NCBI GenBank assembly: GCA_900469475.1
Contig: UBXG01000016.1
Coordinates: 283,977-347,976 of the forward strand
Origin: Hyphomicrobiales bacterium
Lineage (GTDB): Bacteria; Pseudomonadota; Alphaproteobacteria; Rhizobiales; Rhizobiaceae
DNA: 64,000 nucleotides
Direction: 5' to 3'
In this document: positions 7,511 to 16,682 of the stretch, piece by piece
Position numbering within the stretch: position 1 is the first letter of the stretch
Layout: the number at the start of each line of letters is the position of its first letter
Made by a program: the position numbers and the translations under genes
The notes under the pieces: generated by a model
Told to the model about the DNA's origin: nothing
Databases searched by the model: none
What the model saw: only the letters and a program-made list of their open reading frames with translations

Positions 7511-8275
7511 TTGAATATCCTCAATAAAATTCGCCCCTGGAGTCCGCAGCAGCGTGCATTGATTGTCCCCTTCCCAGCCAAACGGGATCTGGCCGAACGC
7601 ACATCCAAGGCAACCAACGCCGACGGCCCGATTGTGGCATTTTTTACCGAGGGCAGTTTTTACGAACAGGAAAAAGAGCGTATGGCCCATTCGGCCGAGC
7701 GGATCGGGCTGAAGGTCTCTGCAACGGCAGTGCCCAGCGCCGGCAGCTGGGTATTGAATGCCGGGCTGAAACCAGGTTTCCTGCTTCAGGAAAGGGCAAG
7801 GCTGCGCGGGCCTTTGCTCTACGTCGACGTCGACGCCGTCTTCCACCGCAATCCCTGGCCGGAGCTTCGTAAGCTCGAATGCGACATTGCCGTCTATTAT
7901 GAAGGCGATGAACGCCTTATCAGCGCGACCATTCTCATCAACGATACGCCTGGCGCGGCGCAACTCATCGAGCGCTGGCGGGAAGGATGTCTTGCCAAGC
8001 CCGACGTTTGGGATCAGGTCGTTCTGGAGGAAATCATCACCGAGGATGCGGCAAGCGCGAAGCCGCAATTCAAGGTGGCGAAATTGCCTGCCTCCTTCTG
8101 CTGGATATTCGACCGGCTCGAAAATGGGTCTGTCGGCGAAGTCTTCATCGAGCAGCTACAGGCAAGCCGCGAGGCGACCAAGCGCAAACGCTGGTTTGGC
8201 CGCATCGGCAAACGGCTCAAGCGCCGTCGCGATCGGGTCGAGGAAATCGAACGCGTGCTAAAGGATGACAATTGA
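7511..8275 (+). CDS. Glycosyltransferase-like protein (nucleotide-diphospho-sugar transferase fold)
   Basis: Soluble protein with a DVDAVF motif in the setting LLYVDVDAVFHRNPWPEL, the metal-binding DXD of GT-A-type sugar transferases, flanked by AVPSAGSWVLNAGLKPGFLL and ATILINDTPGAAQLIERW. The C terminus is very basic (ATKRKRWFGRIGKRLKRRRD) and may touch membrane or nucleic acid. The open frame reaches back to an ATG at 7394, but residues before the TTG at 7511 look non-coding, and GAAGG lies seven bases ahead of that TTG. Acceptor and sugar are unknown. Stands alone. Confidence 0.65.
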   Translation: MNILNKIRPWSPQQRALIVPFPAKRDLAERTSKATNADGPIVAFFTEGSFYEQEKERMAHSAERIGLKVSATAVPSAGSWVLNAGLKPGFLLQERARLRGPLLYVDVDAVFHRNPWPELRKLECDIAVYYEGDERLISATILINDTPGAAQLIERWREGCLAKPDVWDQVVLEEIITEDAASAKPQFKVAKLPASFCWIFDRLENGSVGEVFIEQLQASREATKRKRWFGRIGKRLKRRRDRVEEIERVLKDDN

Positions 8276-8315
8276 GGCACGCTTTGAACGACCCTGCAAC
8301 AGGATCAAACCTGAA

Positions 8316-9245
8316 TCACAGCATGTCCCCGAGCGTCCAGTGGTTGCTCCATCGGACATCGATCTCATCCTCGACGTTCTGATAGCGAATGTCGGTGGAA
8401 AGGCGCAATCTGTGCTGCCTGTCCTGATTGGTGGTCGAGGCGTGGATCATGAATGGTGAATGGAGCATGACGTCGCCTGCCTCATAGTCGGCGACCAGCC
8501 AGCGCGTATCGAAGCGTTCCGCCATGTCGGGCAGATCCTTCGAGACCCAGCCACCCTCCGTCATGTTTCGATTATAGGCGCTAACGCGTTCCTCAGCACT
8601 GAGATCCTTGTTCTTTTCGCTGAACTCACGTTCCATTCGGGCACCGATGACATGCGATCCTTCCAAATAGGTCAGCCCGCCCATTTCGACGGGGATATCG
8701 CCGATCGGTATCCAGGCGGTGACGATCCGGCTGGTGCCGCCGCGAAGATAGACCAGATCGTAGTGGGCCGGTGTCGCCGTCGTCGTTCCCGGCCGGACGT
8801 GGCGCATGATCTTGCGCTTATGCAGATAAGAGATGCCCGAGAGGAATTCGTCCATGAAGCGCGAAAGGCGCGGCTGGGCGCAAAAGCCCTCATAGGCGAC
8901 CGAGCGCACGAGCGACATCAGGCAACGATCGACATCCCGGCCTTCCGGCGCTAAAGCAGACGATATTCCATCCCTCGGGTCCGTTCCCGCCTCGATCAGC
9001 CCTGTCTTCGCCGTGTGACCGAAGACCCAGCCGCGAAAATCGATCACGTCCTTGCGCGGCAGAAACCCCTTGAGCCACACATAGCCGTTCTCCTCGTAAA
9101 GCCGGCGGATTGCCTCGACACCGATGCTCGGATCGGTCGGGGTGAGATAACCGAGCCGATGGGACGCAGTGGAGAGAACCTTTCCATTGGCAACAAGGTT
9201 GAGTGCACTCTTGTCGGAGAGAATGCTCTGCATGGGAATCGACAT
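8316..9245 (-). CDS. Phytanoyl-CoA dioxygenase (PhyH) family protein
   Basis: 309-residue Fe(II)/2-oxoglutarate-dependent dioxygenase. The iron site is visible as HYD in TPAHYDLVYLRGG (H-x-D) and the distal histidine in HSPFMIHASTTNQD, followed by an arginine-rich RQHRLRLSTDIRYQ that would hold 2-oxoglutarate. LTYLEGSH is another family signature. The substrate is unknown. It is divergent from the AraC gene at 9319, which probably regulates it; both point to uptake or breakdown of a small metabolite. Confidence 0.88.
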   Translation of the reverse strand: MSIPMQSILSDKSALNLVANGKVLSTASHRLGYLTPTDPSIGVEAIRRLYEENGYVWLKGFLPRKDVIDFRGWVFGHTAKTGLIEAGTDPRDGISSALAPEGRDVDRCLMSLVRSVAYEGFCAQPRLSRFMDEFLSGISYLHKRKIMRHVRPGTTTATPAHYDLVYLRGGTSRIVTAWIPIGDIPVEMGGLTYLEGSHVIGARMEREFSEKNKDLSAEERVSAYNRNMTEGGWVSKDLPDMAERFDTRWLVADYEAGDVMLHSPFMIHASTTNQDRQHRLRLSTDIRYQNVEDEIDVRWSNHWTLGDML

Positions 9246-9318
9246 TTCACTCGCCTATGGTTTGAATTGATTGCCCATTGAATCTAGCTATTAGCGATGG
9301 TTCACTACATGGACAAAA

Positions 9319-10170
9319 ATGATACTGGACTTTTCGCTCATCATGAAATCGGCAACACATGCCATCTACCGCTCACCACTTGCAGCCGCCGGAGGACTGT
9401 CGGTCACTGGCAGCGGCAGGCAGCACGCCATGCATGCCGTCACCGCGCGGAAGCTGCCGAGCTATGCGGTGGTTCTCGTCGAGAGCGGCCAGGGCTTTTT
9501 CGAAACGGATGCCGGCGGCCGCAGAAGCATGAAAGGCCCGGCGCTTTTCTGGCTCTTCCCGAACCGCCAGCATTCGTACGGCCCCGATGCGCAAGGCTGG
9601 AGCGAACGATGGGCGCTTTTCGAAGGCTCTCTCGTGCGCGACTTTCTGCGCCTTCGCCTCATCAGCGAGCAGAATCCGCTCATTACCCTGCGTAATCTCG
9701 ACAGCGTGCAGCGTCTCTTCGGCACGATCCAAGACGATCTCATCGAGGATACCAACCTGTCGAGAGCCGCTGCCGCCTCCGCTCTTCATCAGATCGTCAT
9801 TCTGGCTGCGCGGCAGGCGAGCCAGGCCACTCCCTCCCCTCAGCAAGGCTCGGATATCGGCGAAATAATCGAAGCGCTTCGCCAAAGAGCGATACAACCC
9901 CTCGACATGGCAGCTTTTGCCGCTGAATACGGCATGTCACCCGCAACGTTGCGGCGGAAAATCACGGCGGAAGTCGGGCTTCCGCCAAAGGGCTTTCAGC
10001 TTCGTGTGCGCATGGACCGCGCCAAGGAGTTGCTAACGATGACGGACGACAAGATCGAGATCATCGCCTCAAAAGTCGGATTCGATGATCCGTTCTACTT
10101 CTCCCGGCTATTCCATGAGCGCGAAAACTGCACGCCGCGCGAATTCCGCGCCCGCTATCGGCGAAGCTGA
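9319..10170 (+). CDS. AraC-family transcriptional regulator
   Basis: 283 residues: N-terminal cupin-like effector domain (about 1-150, with YAVVLVESGQGFFETDAGG) and C-terminal double helix-turn-helix (about 185-283; EYGMSPATLRRKI and the second motif IIASKVGFDDPFYFSRLFHE). Probable activator of the divergent PhyH gene, 73 bases away. An ATG at 9343 is an alternative start. The ligand is unknown. Confidence 0.88.
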   Translation: MILDFSLIMKSATHAIYRSPLAAAGGLSVTGSGRQHAMHAVTARKLPSYAVVLVESGQGFFETDAGGRRSMKGPALFWLFPNRQHSYGPDAQGWSERWALFEGSLVRDFLRLRLISEQNPLITLRNLDSVQRLFGTIQDDLIEDTNLSRAAAASALHQIVILAARQASQATPSPQQGSDIGEIIEALRQRAIQPLDMAAFAAEYGMSPATLRRKITAEVGLPPKGFQLRVRMDRAKELLTMTDDKIEIIASKVGFDDPFYFSRLFHERENCTPREFRARYRRS

Positions 10171-10212
10171 TCGATCAAGATAGGTCGAACAAGTCGCAAC
10201 GACCGGGCCTTA

Positions 10213-11106
10213 TTACGCCGCATGGTTACCCGATGGCTCCCGCTCCAAATTCCGGCGCCGCCAGGCCGCCGGCGCCTCCCCCACCCGTTTGCGAAAAAAG
10301 CGCGAGAAATAGGCGGGATCTTCAAAGCCCACCTCGCGGCCGATATCCTCGACGGAGCGGATGGTGAACATCAGCAGACGCTTGGCTTCCAGCAGCCGCC
10401 GGTCCAAAAGCATCTCTTTGACGCTGTGCCCGAACACCTCGCGCGCCGCCTTATCGAGCAGATGCGGCGTCGTGGCGAGCAGGTCGACATAGTTGCCGAC
10501 CGGCCAATCGCTCTTGTAATGCCGGTCGATGGCGCTGCGCAGCGCGAGCGCCAGCGCCACGGTCGGCGAAGCCGATGGAAATGCCGCGTTGCCGCCGAGC
10601 CTGTTCATCAGCGACAGCACGACGCCGATCAGCCCCAACATGACCTTTTCACTCTGGCCGCTACGCTCGCGATATTCCGCACTCACCATCTGCAGCAGCG
10701 TATCGATCTTTTGCCAGGAAGGATCGTCCGGCCGCGCTGTCAGAAAGGTCGGCACGTCAAGGCTTAGATCCACCTGGGGTGCCAAAGCCTTTAAGGTATC
10801 GTCCGATATCGAAAGGACGATGGCATCGGACTGATCATCAACATCGAATCCATGAATGATGTTACTCGGCACGAAGCTGATCGTCGGAGCGGAAAAATTC
10901 CAAGTTCGGTCCTCGACCCGGTAGCGCCCGCCCCCCTTGTACCAATAGGTGATTTGGCCCATCAGCGGATGTTTGTGCGGCGCCACATGCCCGAAATGCA
11001 GCGTTTTTCGGTCCATGACCGTTTCCACATGCAGGAATCCGACATCGAGCGCCCGGCTCGGCACGCCATAGACAAAGAAATTCGGAATCTCGTTCTTCTG
11101 CGACAT
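10213..11106 (-). CDS. hpaA: AraC-family activator of 4-hydroxyphenylacetate hydroxylase, HpaA-like
   Basis: 297-residue regulator with an N-terminal cupin region (HFGHVAPHKHPLMGQITYWYKGGG) and a C-terminal AraC helix-turn-helix pair ending VGFEDPAYFSRFFRKRVGEAPAAWRRR. It is divergent from hpaBC with about 95 bases between, the same arrangement relative to hpaBC as HpaA in E. coli W, where HpaA responds to 4-hydroxyphenylacetate. The frame continues to 11172, but the ATG at 11106 begins MSQKNEIPNFFVYG, the natural N terminus, and avoids running into the hpaB leader. Confidence 0.85.
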   Translation of the reverse strand: MSQKNEIPNFFVYGVPSRALDVGFLHVETVMDRKTLHFGHVAPHKHPLMGQITYWYKGGGRYRVEDRTWNFSAPTISFVPSNIIHGFDVDDQSDAIVLSISDDTLKALAPQVDLSLDVPTFLTARPDDPSWQKIDTLLQMVSAEYRERSGQSEKVMLGLIGVVLSLMNRLGGNAAFPSASPTVALALALRSAIDRHYKSDWPVGNYVDLLATTPHLLDKAAREVFGHSVKEMLLDRRLLEAKRLLMFTIRSVEDIGREVGFEDPAYFSRFFRKRVGEAPAAWRRRNLEREPSGNHAA

Positions 11107-11201
11107 GCCGGAAAAAGTACCAGCGAATTGCCCCCTTTGTCCATGGCCGGACCGGCGCGCCCGACGTAGCATTGCTCATGATCTCAAGGGAGGAATACGA
11201 G

Positions 11202-12764
11202 ATGCGAGCTGAAGATCACCGCAGCGACAAGACCCGCCCATTTACCGGCGCCGAATATCTGGAAAGCCTGCGCGACGGCCGCGAAGTCTATATCAATGGC
11301 GAGCGCATCGCCGATGTGACTGCGCATCCAGCCATGCGCAATTCCGTCCGCTCGCTCGCCCGCATGTACGACGCGCTGCACGACGAAAAGACCAAGGATC
11401 GTCTGACATCCCCGACCGATACCGGTTCAGGCGGCTATACCCACAAATACTTCCAGGTGGCGAAATCCTCCGCCGAGCTTGTCGCCCAGCAAGGCGCCAT
11501 CGCCGATTGGGCGCGCATGTCCTATGGCTGGATGGGCCGTACCGCCGATTACAAGGCGGCCCTCATGAATACGCTCGGCGCCAACGCCGACTGGTATGGG
11601 CCGTTTAAGGAGAACGCGCTTTCCTGGCATAAGCGGGCGCAGGAATCCGTGCTCTTCATGAACCACGCGATCGTCAATCCGCCGATCGACCGTCACAAGC
11701 CTGCCGATGCCGTTAAGGACGTTTTCGTCCACATCACTAAGGAAACCGATGCCGGCATCTACGTCTCCGGTGCCAAGGTGGTAGCGACGTCTTCGGCGTT
11801 GACCCACTATAATTTCCTTGCCCAGAGCTCGGCGACCGTCACGGAAGACCCGTCTCTGTCGGTCATGTTCATCGTTCCGATGAATGCGCCTGGCATTAAG
11901 ATGTTCTGCCGCGTCTCCTACGAGCAGACTGCCAATACCGTGGGACATCCCTTCGACTATCCGCTGTCTTCTCGCTTTGACGAGAACGACGCGATCCTCG
12001 TGCTTGATAATGTCTTCGTGCCCTGGGAGGACGTGCTCGTGCTGCGCGACGCGGCAAAGATCCTCTCCTTCCACCCGGCCTCGGGCTTCATGCATGGCTA
12101 TTGCTTCCAGGGGTGCACTCGTTTCGCCGTGAAGCTCGACTTCATCGCTGGGCTGCTCGCCAAGGCGCTGCGCGCGACCGGCGGCGATGCCTTCCGCGGC
12201 AATCAGGCGGCGCTTGGCGAAATCATCGCGCTTCGCCACATGTTCTGGTCGTTTTCCAACGCCATGGCCTATAATCCGCAACCTTGGGCCAATGGCGCTG
12301 TATTGCCGAACATGGAAGCAGCCCTTTCCTATCGCACCTTCATGTCGGAGGCCTATCCGCGCGTCATCGAGACGGTGCGCAGGGTCATCGCTTCGGGACT
12401 GATCTATCTACCCTCCTCGGCCAAGGACTTCGGCAATCCGGAGATCGACCGCTACCTCGCGCAATATGTGCGCGGTTCCAACGACATGGGTCATATCGAG
12501 CGCATCAAGATCATGAAGCTGCTCTGGGACGCCACAGGCACCGAATTCGGCGGACGCCACGCCCTTTACGAGCTCAACTATGCCGGCGCGCCGGAGGAAG
12601 TTCGCCTGCAGGTGCTAAAGGGCGCCGAGCGTGGTGGCCGGTTGAAGGAGATGGAAGCGCTCGTCGATCAGTGCATGAGCGATTACGACGAAAACGGCTG
12701 GACCGGAGATACGTGGCTGCCGCCGCTGGGTGATACCTCCCCTGCCCGCAACGCCGCCGAGTGA
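11202..12764 (+). CDS. hpaB: 4-hydroxyphenylacetate 3-monooxygenase, oxygenase component HpaB
   Basis: FADH2-dependent monooxygenase that ortho-hydroxylates 4-hydroxyphenylacetate to 3,4-dihydroxyphenylacetate (homoprotocatechuate) using reduced flavin from HpaC. The 520-residue product has exactly the E. coli length and its landmarks: TRPFTGAEYLESLRDGRE, DTGSGGYTHKYF, SYGWMGRTADYKAA, NHAIVNPPIDRH, DYPLSSRFDENDAI and LIYLPSSAKD. The ATG at 11202 is preferred over 11172 because AGGGAGGAA precedes it and it aligns with known N termini. First gene of the hpaBC operon. Confidence 0.97.
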   Translation: MRAEDHRSDKTRPFTGAEYLESLRDGREVYINGERIADVTAHPAMRNSVRSLARMYDALHDEKTKDRLTSPTDTGSGGYTHKYFQVAKSSAELVAQQGAIADWARMSYGWMGRTADYKAALMNTLGANADWYGPFKENALSWHKRAQESVLFMNHAIVNPPIDRHKPADAVKDVFVHITKETDAGIYVSGAKVVATSSALTHYNFLAQSSATVTEDPSLSVMFIVPMNAPGIKMFCRVSYEQTANTVGHPFDYPLSSRFDENDAILVLDNVFVPWEDVLVLRDAAKILSFHPASGFMHGYCFQGCTRFAVKLDFIAGLLAKALRATGGDAFRGNQAALGEIIALRHMFWSFSNAMAYNPQPWANGAVLPNMEAALSYRTFMSEAYPRVIETVRRVIASGLIYLPSSAKDFGNPEIDRYLAQYVRGSNDMGHIERIKIMKLLWDATGTEFGGRHALYELNYAGAPEEVRLQVLKGAERGGRLKEMEALVDQCMSDYDENGWTGDTWLPPLGDTSPARNAAE

Positions 12765-12774
12765 GGACGTTGCC

Positions 12775-13287
12775 ATGGAGGAGCAACTCTCGAAAACCGA
12801 ATTTCGCAACGCCATGGCTCGGGTCTGCGCTCCGGTGAACGTCATCACCACCAACGGCCCTGCCGGCCGTGGCGGCTTTACCGCGACGGCCATGTGCAGC
12901 GTCACCGACGAGCCGCCGACACTGCTGGTCTGCATGAACAGCCGCTCGGCGCAAACAAGCCTCTTCCTCGATAATCGTCGCTTCTGCGTCAATGTCCTGA
13001 CGCAGGAGCACAAGGAACTGGCCGGCTACTTCGCTGGCCAGCGCGCCGACATGGAGGAGCGCTACGCCGCGGCGGAATGGATCAACTTCCGCTCCGGTAG
13101 CCAGGCACTTTCCGATGCCATCGTCTCCTTCGATTGCCGTCTGACGGAAGCGCGCCTGGTCGGCACGCATCATATCTTCATAGGCGAAGTGATGGATATC
13201 CGCAGCCGCAAGGACGGGCATGCGCTACTCTATTTCGACCGCAACTATGTGCATGTGCCGACCCAGACGGGCAGCTTCGGCGGCTGA
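12775..13287 (+). CDS. hpaC: 4-hydroxyphenylacetate 3-monooxygenase flavin reductase HpaC
   Basis: NAD(P)H:flavin reductase that feeds FADH2 to HpaB. 170 residues, the usual size, with the flavin-reductase-like fold: FRNAMARVCAPVNVITTNG, GGFTATAMCSVTDEPPTLLVCMN, FCVNVLTQEHKELAGYFAG and HHIFIGEVMDI. The start at 12775 has GAGGACG upstream; the longer frame to 12730 overlaps hpaB and is not needed. It lies 10 bases behind hpaB and is followed by a terminator hairpin. Confidence 0.96.
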   Translation: MEEQLSKTEFRNAMARVCAPVNVITTNGPAGRGGFTATAMCSVTDEPPTLLVCMNSRSAQTSLFLDNRRFCVNVLTQEHKELAGYFAGQRADMEERYAAAEWINFRSGSQALSDAIVSFDCRLTEARLVGTHHIFIGEVMDIRSRKDGHALLYFDRNYVHVPTQTGSFGG

Positions 13288-13324
13288 GTACCGCATGAAT
13301 GGCTATCGATCGTGGGAAACAAAG

Positions 13325-13353
13325 CAGGGTGCCGGCGACGAGGCGGCACCCTG
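13325..13353. terminator. Bidirectional terminator after hpaC
   Basis: Perfect 10-bp stem CAGGGTGCCG (13325-13334) / CGGCACCCTG (13344-13353) with a nine-base loop, then TTTGC on the plus strand and CTTTG on the minus strand. It separates the convergent hpaBC and aldehyde dehydrogenase units. Confidence 0.75.
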
Positions 13354-13373
13354 TTTGCATGCGAAAATCGCTA

Positions 13374-14852
13374 TCAGAGCTGGATCCATGCCGTCTTCAG
13401 ATCGACGTATTTGTCGAGCGCATGCAACGACTTGTCGTGTCCGTTACCCGATTGCCTGACGCCGCCAAGCGGCACGCTGTTATCGGCGCCGCCATAAGTG
13501 TTGACATGCACGACGCCGGCGCGGATTCCCCGCACCATCCGATGGGCGCGCGACAGGTTCGAGGTCCAGACGGCGGAGGCAAGGCCATATTCCGTGCTAT
13601 TGGCGATCTCAAGTGCTTCCGCTTCCGTTTGGAAGGAGATGATCGACAGGATCGGGCCGAAGACCTCTTCGCGTGCCAGGGTCATCGACGGCGTCACGTC
13701 GAATACGGTCGGCCGCATGTAATAACCGCCGGTCTCCTCAAGAATACGCGAACCACCGGTGCGCAGCGATGCACCCTCCGATAGTGCCTGCGAGACGTAG
13801 CCAAGATCCTTCTTCAGCTGGATCTCGCTGGAAATGGCCCCTACGTCGGTCATCAACTGCAGTGGATCTCCGACCTTCATGGCCTCGGCGATGCGGATGA
13901 CTTTCTCGGAAAAGGCCTCATGGATCGATTTCTCCAAAAGCAGCCGGGAGCCGGCGACACAGACCTGGCCGGAATTGCGAAAAATGCCATAGGCAGAAAC
14001 CTTGGCCGCCTGATCGAGATCGGGCGCATCGGCAAAGACGATGTTCGGGGACTTGCCGCCAAGCTCTAGATAGACGCGCTTCAGGTTGGAGCGTGCCGAA
14101 TATTCCAAGAGCCGCCGCCCGACGGGCCCGGAACCGGTGAAGGCCAGCACATCGATATCCATGTGCAGCCCCAGTGCTTCGCCGCAGACCGCACCGCGAC
14201 CGGTCACGACGTTGAGCACGCCTTCGGGCAATCCGGCTTCGGCGCAAATTTCGGCAAGCTTCAGCAGCGTCAGCGACGCGCCTTCGGCGGGCTTCAGCAC
14301 GACGGAATTGCCCGCGGCGAGCGCCGGCGCAATCTTCCAGGCGCCAATCATCATCGGGAAGTTCCACGGCACGATGGCGGCAACGACACCGATAGCTTCG
14401 CGATGGATGAGCCCGAGTATGTTCTCAGCCGTCGGAGCGATTTCGCCATAGACCTTGTCGATCGCCTCGGCATAGTAACGGAATGTGCCGGCGGCGCTGC
14501 CAGGCTCGGCCTTCAGCGCCATCGAGATTTCCGTACCGTTGTCGCGCACGCCGAGCACGGCGAGCTCGAGCGCTTTCTTCTCGATCAGTTCGGCAATTTT
14601 CAGCAGCACCTTCTTGCGTTCGGCCGGTGCCGCCTTCGACCAGCTACCCTTTTCGAAGGCATGGCGCGCGGCCTTTACGGCCAGATCGACGTCCTGAGTG
14701 CCGGCATCGGCAATCGTGGTCAGCTTTGTTCCGTCGATCGGCGATATGACGTCCATCATTGCGCCGCTGATCGGTTGGCGCCAGGCGCCTCCGATGAACA
14801 ACGTCTGGGGCGAAACGGATAATGTCCGGAGCTGGTCGATCTTTTCCTGCAT
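13374..14852 (-). CDS. NAD(P)-dependent aldehyde dehydrogenase
   Basis: 492-residue aldehyde dehydrogenase of the PuuC/AldH type. Seen: PWNFPMMIGAWK, catalytic E263 in LELGGKSPN, catalytic C298 in NSGQVCVAGSR, and EEVFGPI near the C terminus. Oxidises an aldehyde to the acid. It follows an amino acid/amine permease on the minus strand and stands between hpaBC and the amine-handling genes, so 4-hydroxyphenylacetaldehyde is an attractive substrate (giving 4-hydroxyphenylacetate for HpaB). That is inference; gamma-glutamylaminobutyraldehyde or another amine-derived aldehyde is also possible. Confidence 0.92.
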   Translation of the reverse strand: MQEKIDQLRTLSVSPQTLFIGGAWRQPISGAMMDVISPIDGTKLTTIADAGTQDVDLAVKAARHAFEKGSWSKAAPAERKKVLLKIAELIEKKALELAVLGVRDNGTEISMALKAEPGSAAGTFRYYAEAIDKVYGEIAPTAENILGLIHREAIGVVAAIVPWNFPMMIGAWKIAPALAAGNSVVLKPAEGASLTLLKLAEICAEAGLPEGVLNVVTGRGAVCGEALGLHMDIDVLAFTGSGPVGRRLLEYSARSNLKRVYLELGGKSPNIVFADAPDLDQAAKVSAYGIFRNSGQVCVAGSRLLLEKSIHEAFSEKVIRIAEAMKVGDPLQLMTDVGAISSEIQLKKDLGYVSQALSEGASLRTGGSRILEETGGYYMRPTVFDVTPSMTLAREEVFGPILSIISFQTEAEALEIANSTEYGLASAVWTSNLSRAHRMVRGIRAGVVHVNTYGGADNSVPLGGVRQSGNGHDKSLHALDKYVDLKTAWIQL

Positions 14853-14871
14853 CTCATTGTCTCACAGAGAG

Positions 14872-14894
14872 GGTGGCGGGGCTTGCCCGCCACC
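14872..14894 (-). terminator. Intercistronic hairpin between permease and aldehyde dehydrogenase genes
   Basis: GGTGGCGGG (14872-14880) / CCCGCCACC (14886-14894), a nine-bp GC stem with a five-base loop. No U-run; likely an mRNA-processing or attenuating hairpin rather than a full terminator. Confidence 0.45.
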
Positions 14895-14909
14895 ACGATT
14901 GGAACTGGT

Positions 14910-16364
14910 TCAGGCTTCCTGGCCGGCGCCGAGGCGAGCAAAGCTTGCCGCATCGGCCGACTTCAGACGAGCCGCTGCGATAAAGCCGATGATGCCGGCA
15001 ATTAGCACAAGTCCCGGCAAGACCACCGCAAGCACGCCATTGGCGCCGGCAATCGCGCCGAAATTCGCCGAGATATAATAGACAAGCGTCAGGAGGATCA
15101 GACCCGTCACGATCGGAAGCACCTTGATAACAAGCACATTGCGCTCAAGCCCCTGATTGCGGCTGAAGAACACCACGATCGAGAAGGCTGTAAACGCCAT
15201 CAGCAGGATGATCGCCAGCGTTGCGACATTGGTGAGCCAGGAGAAGAGTGCCAGCACCGGATCCTGACCCGTTACCGCAAAGAGCGCGACGACGAGCACG
15301 GCAATGACGGTCTGAATGATCGACCCGACATGGGGGCTCTGAAAGACCGGATGCGTCACGCCGACCGACTTCGGCAGCAGGCCTTCGCGGCCGGCGACAT
15401 ACATGTAGCGCGCCACGCCGTTGTGGAAGGCGAGGATGCCAGCAAACAGGCTGGTGATGAAGAGCACGCTCATCACGACGGTAATCCAGTGGCCGACATA
15501 GCGCTCGGCGAGGCCGAAGAGAAAGGTTGTCGGATCGGCGAGGCCCTGCAGCGCCGGAACAAGCTTATCGACGCCGGCACCGATGACCATCAGCCAAGAG
15601 GTCAGCATATAGAAGAGGCCGATGATGATGACGGAAATATAGGTCGCGCGCGGTACGGTCTTTTCCGGCTCGCGGGCCTCTTCGCTGTAAATGGTCGTCG
15701 CTTCGAAACCGATGAAGGCCGCGAAGCAGAACAGGAGGCCGATCGCCGGCGTTCCGCTCCAGAAGGCAGTTGGCGTGAAAGGCGCAGCGGAGAGGCCCGC
15801 ATCGCCTCCCTTGGCGAAGATTGCAGCGTCGATGACGAACACGACGAGATATTCGAGAATGACGAGCACCGTCAGCACCTTGGCTGAAAGATCAACGCGG
15901 CGGTAGCCGAAGACGGCGACGAAGGCGATGCCGATAAAGCTCCAGAACCACCAGGGAAGATCGAGACCGAGCTGTTCGGCAAAGAAGCCTTTCGTTGCAG
16001 CACCGAAAAGCCCGAGAACGCCGACCTGCATCGCATTGTAGGCGAGAATAGCGATCAAGGCTGCGGCACCACCCATGAGGCCGCCAAGGCCCTGCGCGGT
16101 GTAGGCGTAGAAAGCGCCGGCATTTCTTATATGGCGGGCCATGGCGACATAGCCGACCGCAAACAGCAGCAGAATGCCTGTCACCAGCAGGAAGGTCAGC
16201 GGTATGCCCGGCCCGTTGCCGAGCATCATCGAAAGCGGCACGCCGCCGGCAACCGCCGTCAGCGGTGCGGCAGCCGAAACGACGAGGAAGGTCACGGCAC
16301 CGACGCCGAGACTGTTCTTGCGCAGCTGGTTTTCAGCGGCACCTTGCGAATTTTGCGTGTTCAT
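14910..16364 (-). CDS. APC-superfamily amino acid/amine permease
   Basis: 484-residue inner membrane transporter with about 12 hydrophobic segments. The N-terminal GVGAVTFLVVSAAAPLTAVAGG and later GFEATTIYSEEAREPEKTVPRATY are classical APC signatures. Members import amino acids, putrescine or other amines with protons. It is cotranscribed with the aldehyde dehydrogenase downstream and divergent from the IclR gene, whose probable operator lies between them. The likely role is uptake of the amine or amino alcohol that this island degrades; the actual substrate is not visible. Confidence 0.9.
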   Translation of the reverse strand: MNTQNSQGAAENQLRKNSLGVGAVTFLVVSAAAPLTAVAGGVPLSMMLGNGPGIPLTFLLVTGILLLFAVGYVAMARHIRNAGAFYAYTAQGLGGLMGGAAALIAILAYNAMQVGVLGLFGAATKGFFAEQLGLDLPWWFWSFIGIAFVAVFGYRRVDLSAKVLTVLVILEYLVVFVIDAAIFAKGGDAGLSAAPFTPTAFWSGTPAIGLLFCFAAFIGFEATTIYSEEAREPEKTVPRATYISVIIIGLFYMLTSWLMVIGAGVDKLVPALQGLADPTTFLFGLAERYVGHWITVVMSVLFITSLFAGILAFHNGVARYMYVAGREGLLPKSVGVTHPVFQSPHVGSIIQTVIAVLVVALFAVTGQDPVLALFSWLTNVATLAIILLMAFTAFSIVVFFSRNQGLERNVLVIKVLPIVTGLILLTLVYYISANFGAIAGANGVLAVVLPGLVLIAGIIGFIAAARLKSADAASFARLGAGQEA

Positions 16365-16489
16365 CTGCGTTCGTTCCCCTTGTTTAAAAACATCCGATCA
16401 TCGCCGCGATTGCACGCGTGCGACCTCCACCAAAAACCGGACTGACGAGCGGGGCTTATGCTTTTGTTGATTTTACCGCCGTCAGCGCC

Positions 16490-16512
16490 TATGGTTCATT
16501 ATTTGAACCGTA
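16490..16512. promoter_or_regulatory. Palindromic operator between permease and iclR genes
   Basis: GGTTCA (16493-16498), five bases, TGAACC (16504-16509), with the flanking TAT/GTA extending partial symmetry. It is placed in the 315-base divergent region (16365-16679), the expected position for the IclR-family regulator encoded at 16683. Nothing else clearly functional is seen in that region apart from a GCATGTTAAGT motif at 16562-16572. Confidence 0.6.
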
Positions 16513-16682
16513 GCTTCAAATATAGACTTGCAAACATTGCCGGCCTCTGTCAAGTTATTTCGCATGTTAAGTATCTTGGGTCGTTGCTATCGTGCAGCGG
16601 CGCAGGGTCAGCAAGCTGATTTGACGGGAAGCCGAGGCTGGACGCACGAAATCAGAACCTGACCAACCCAAGAGGAGGAATG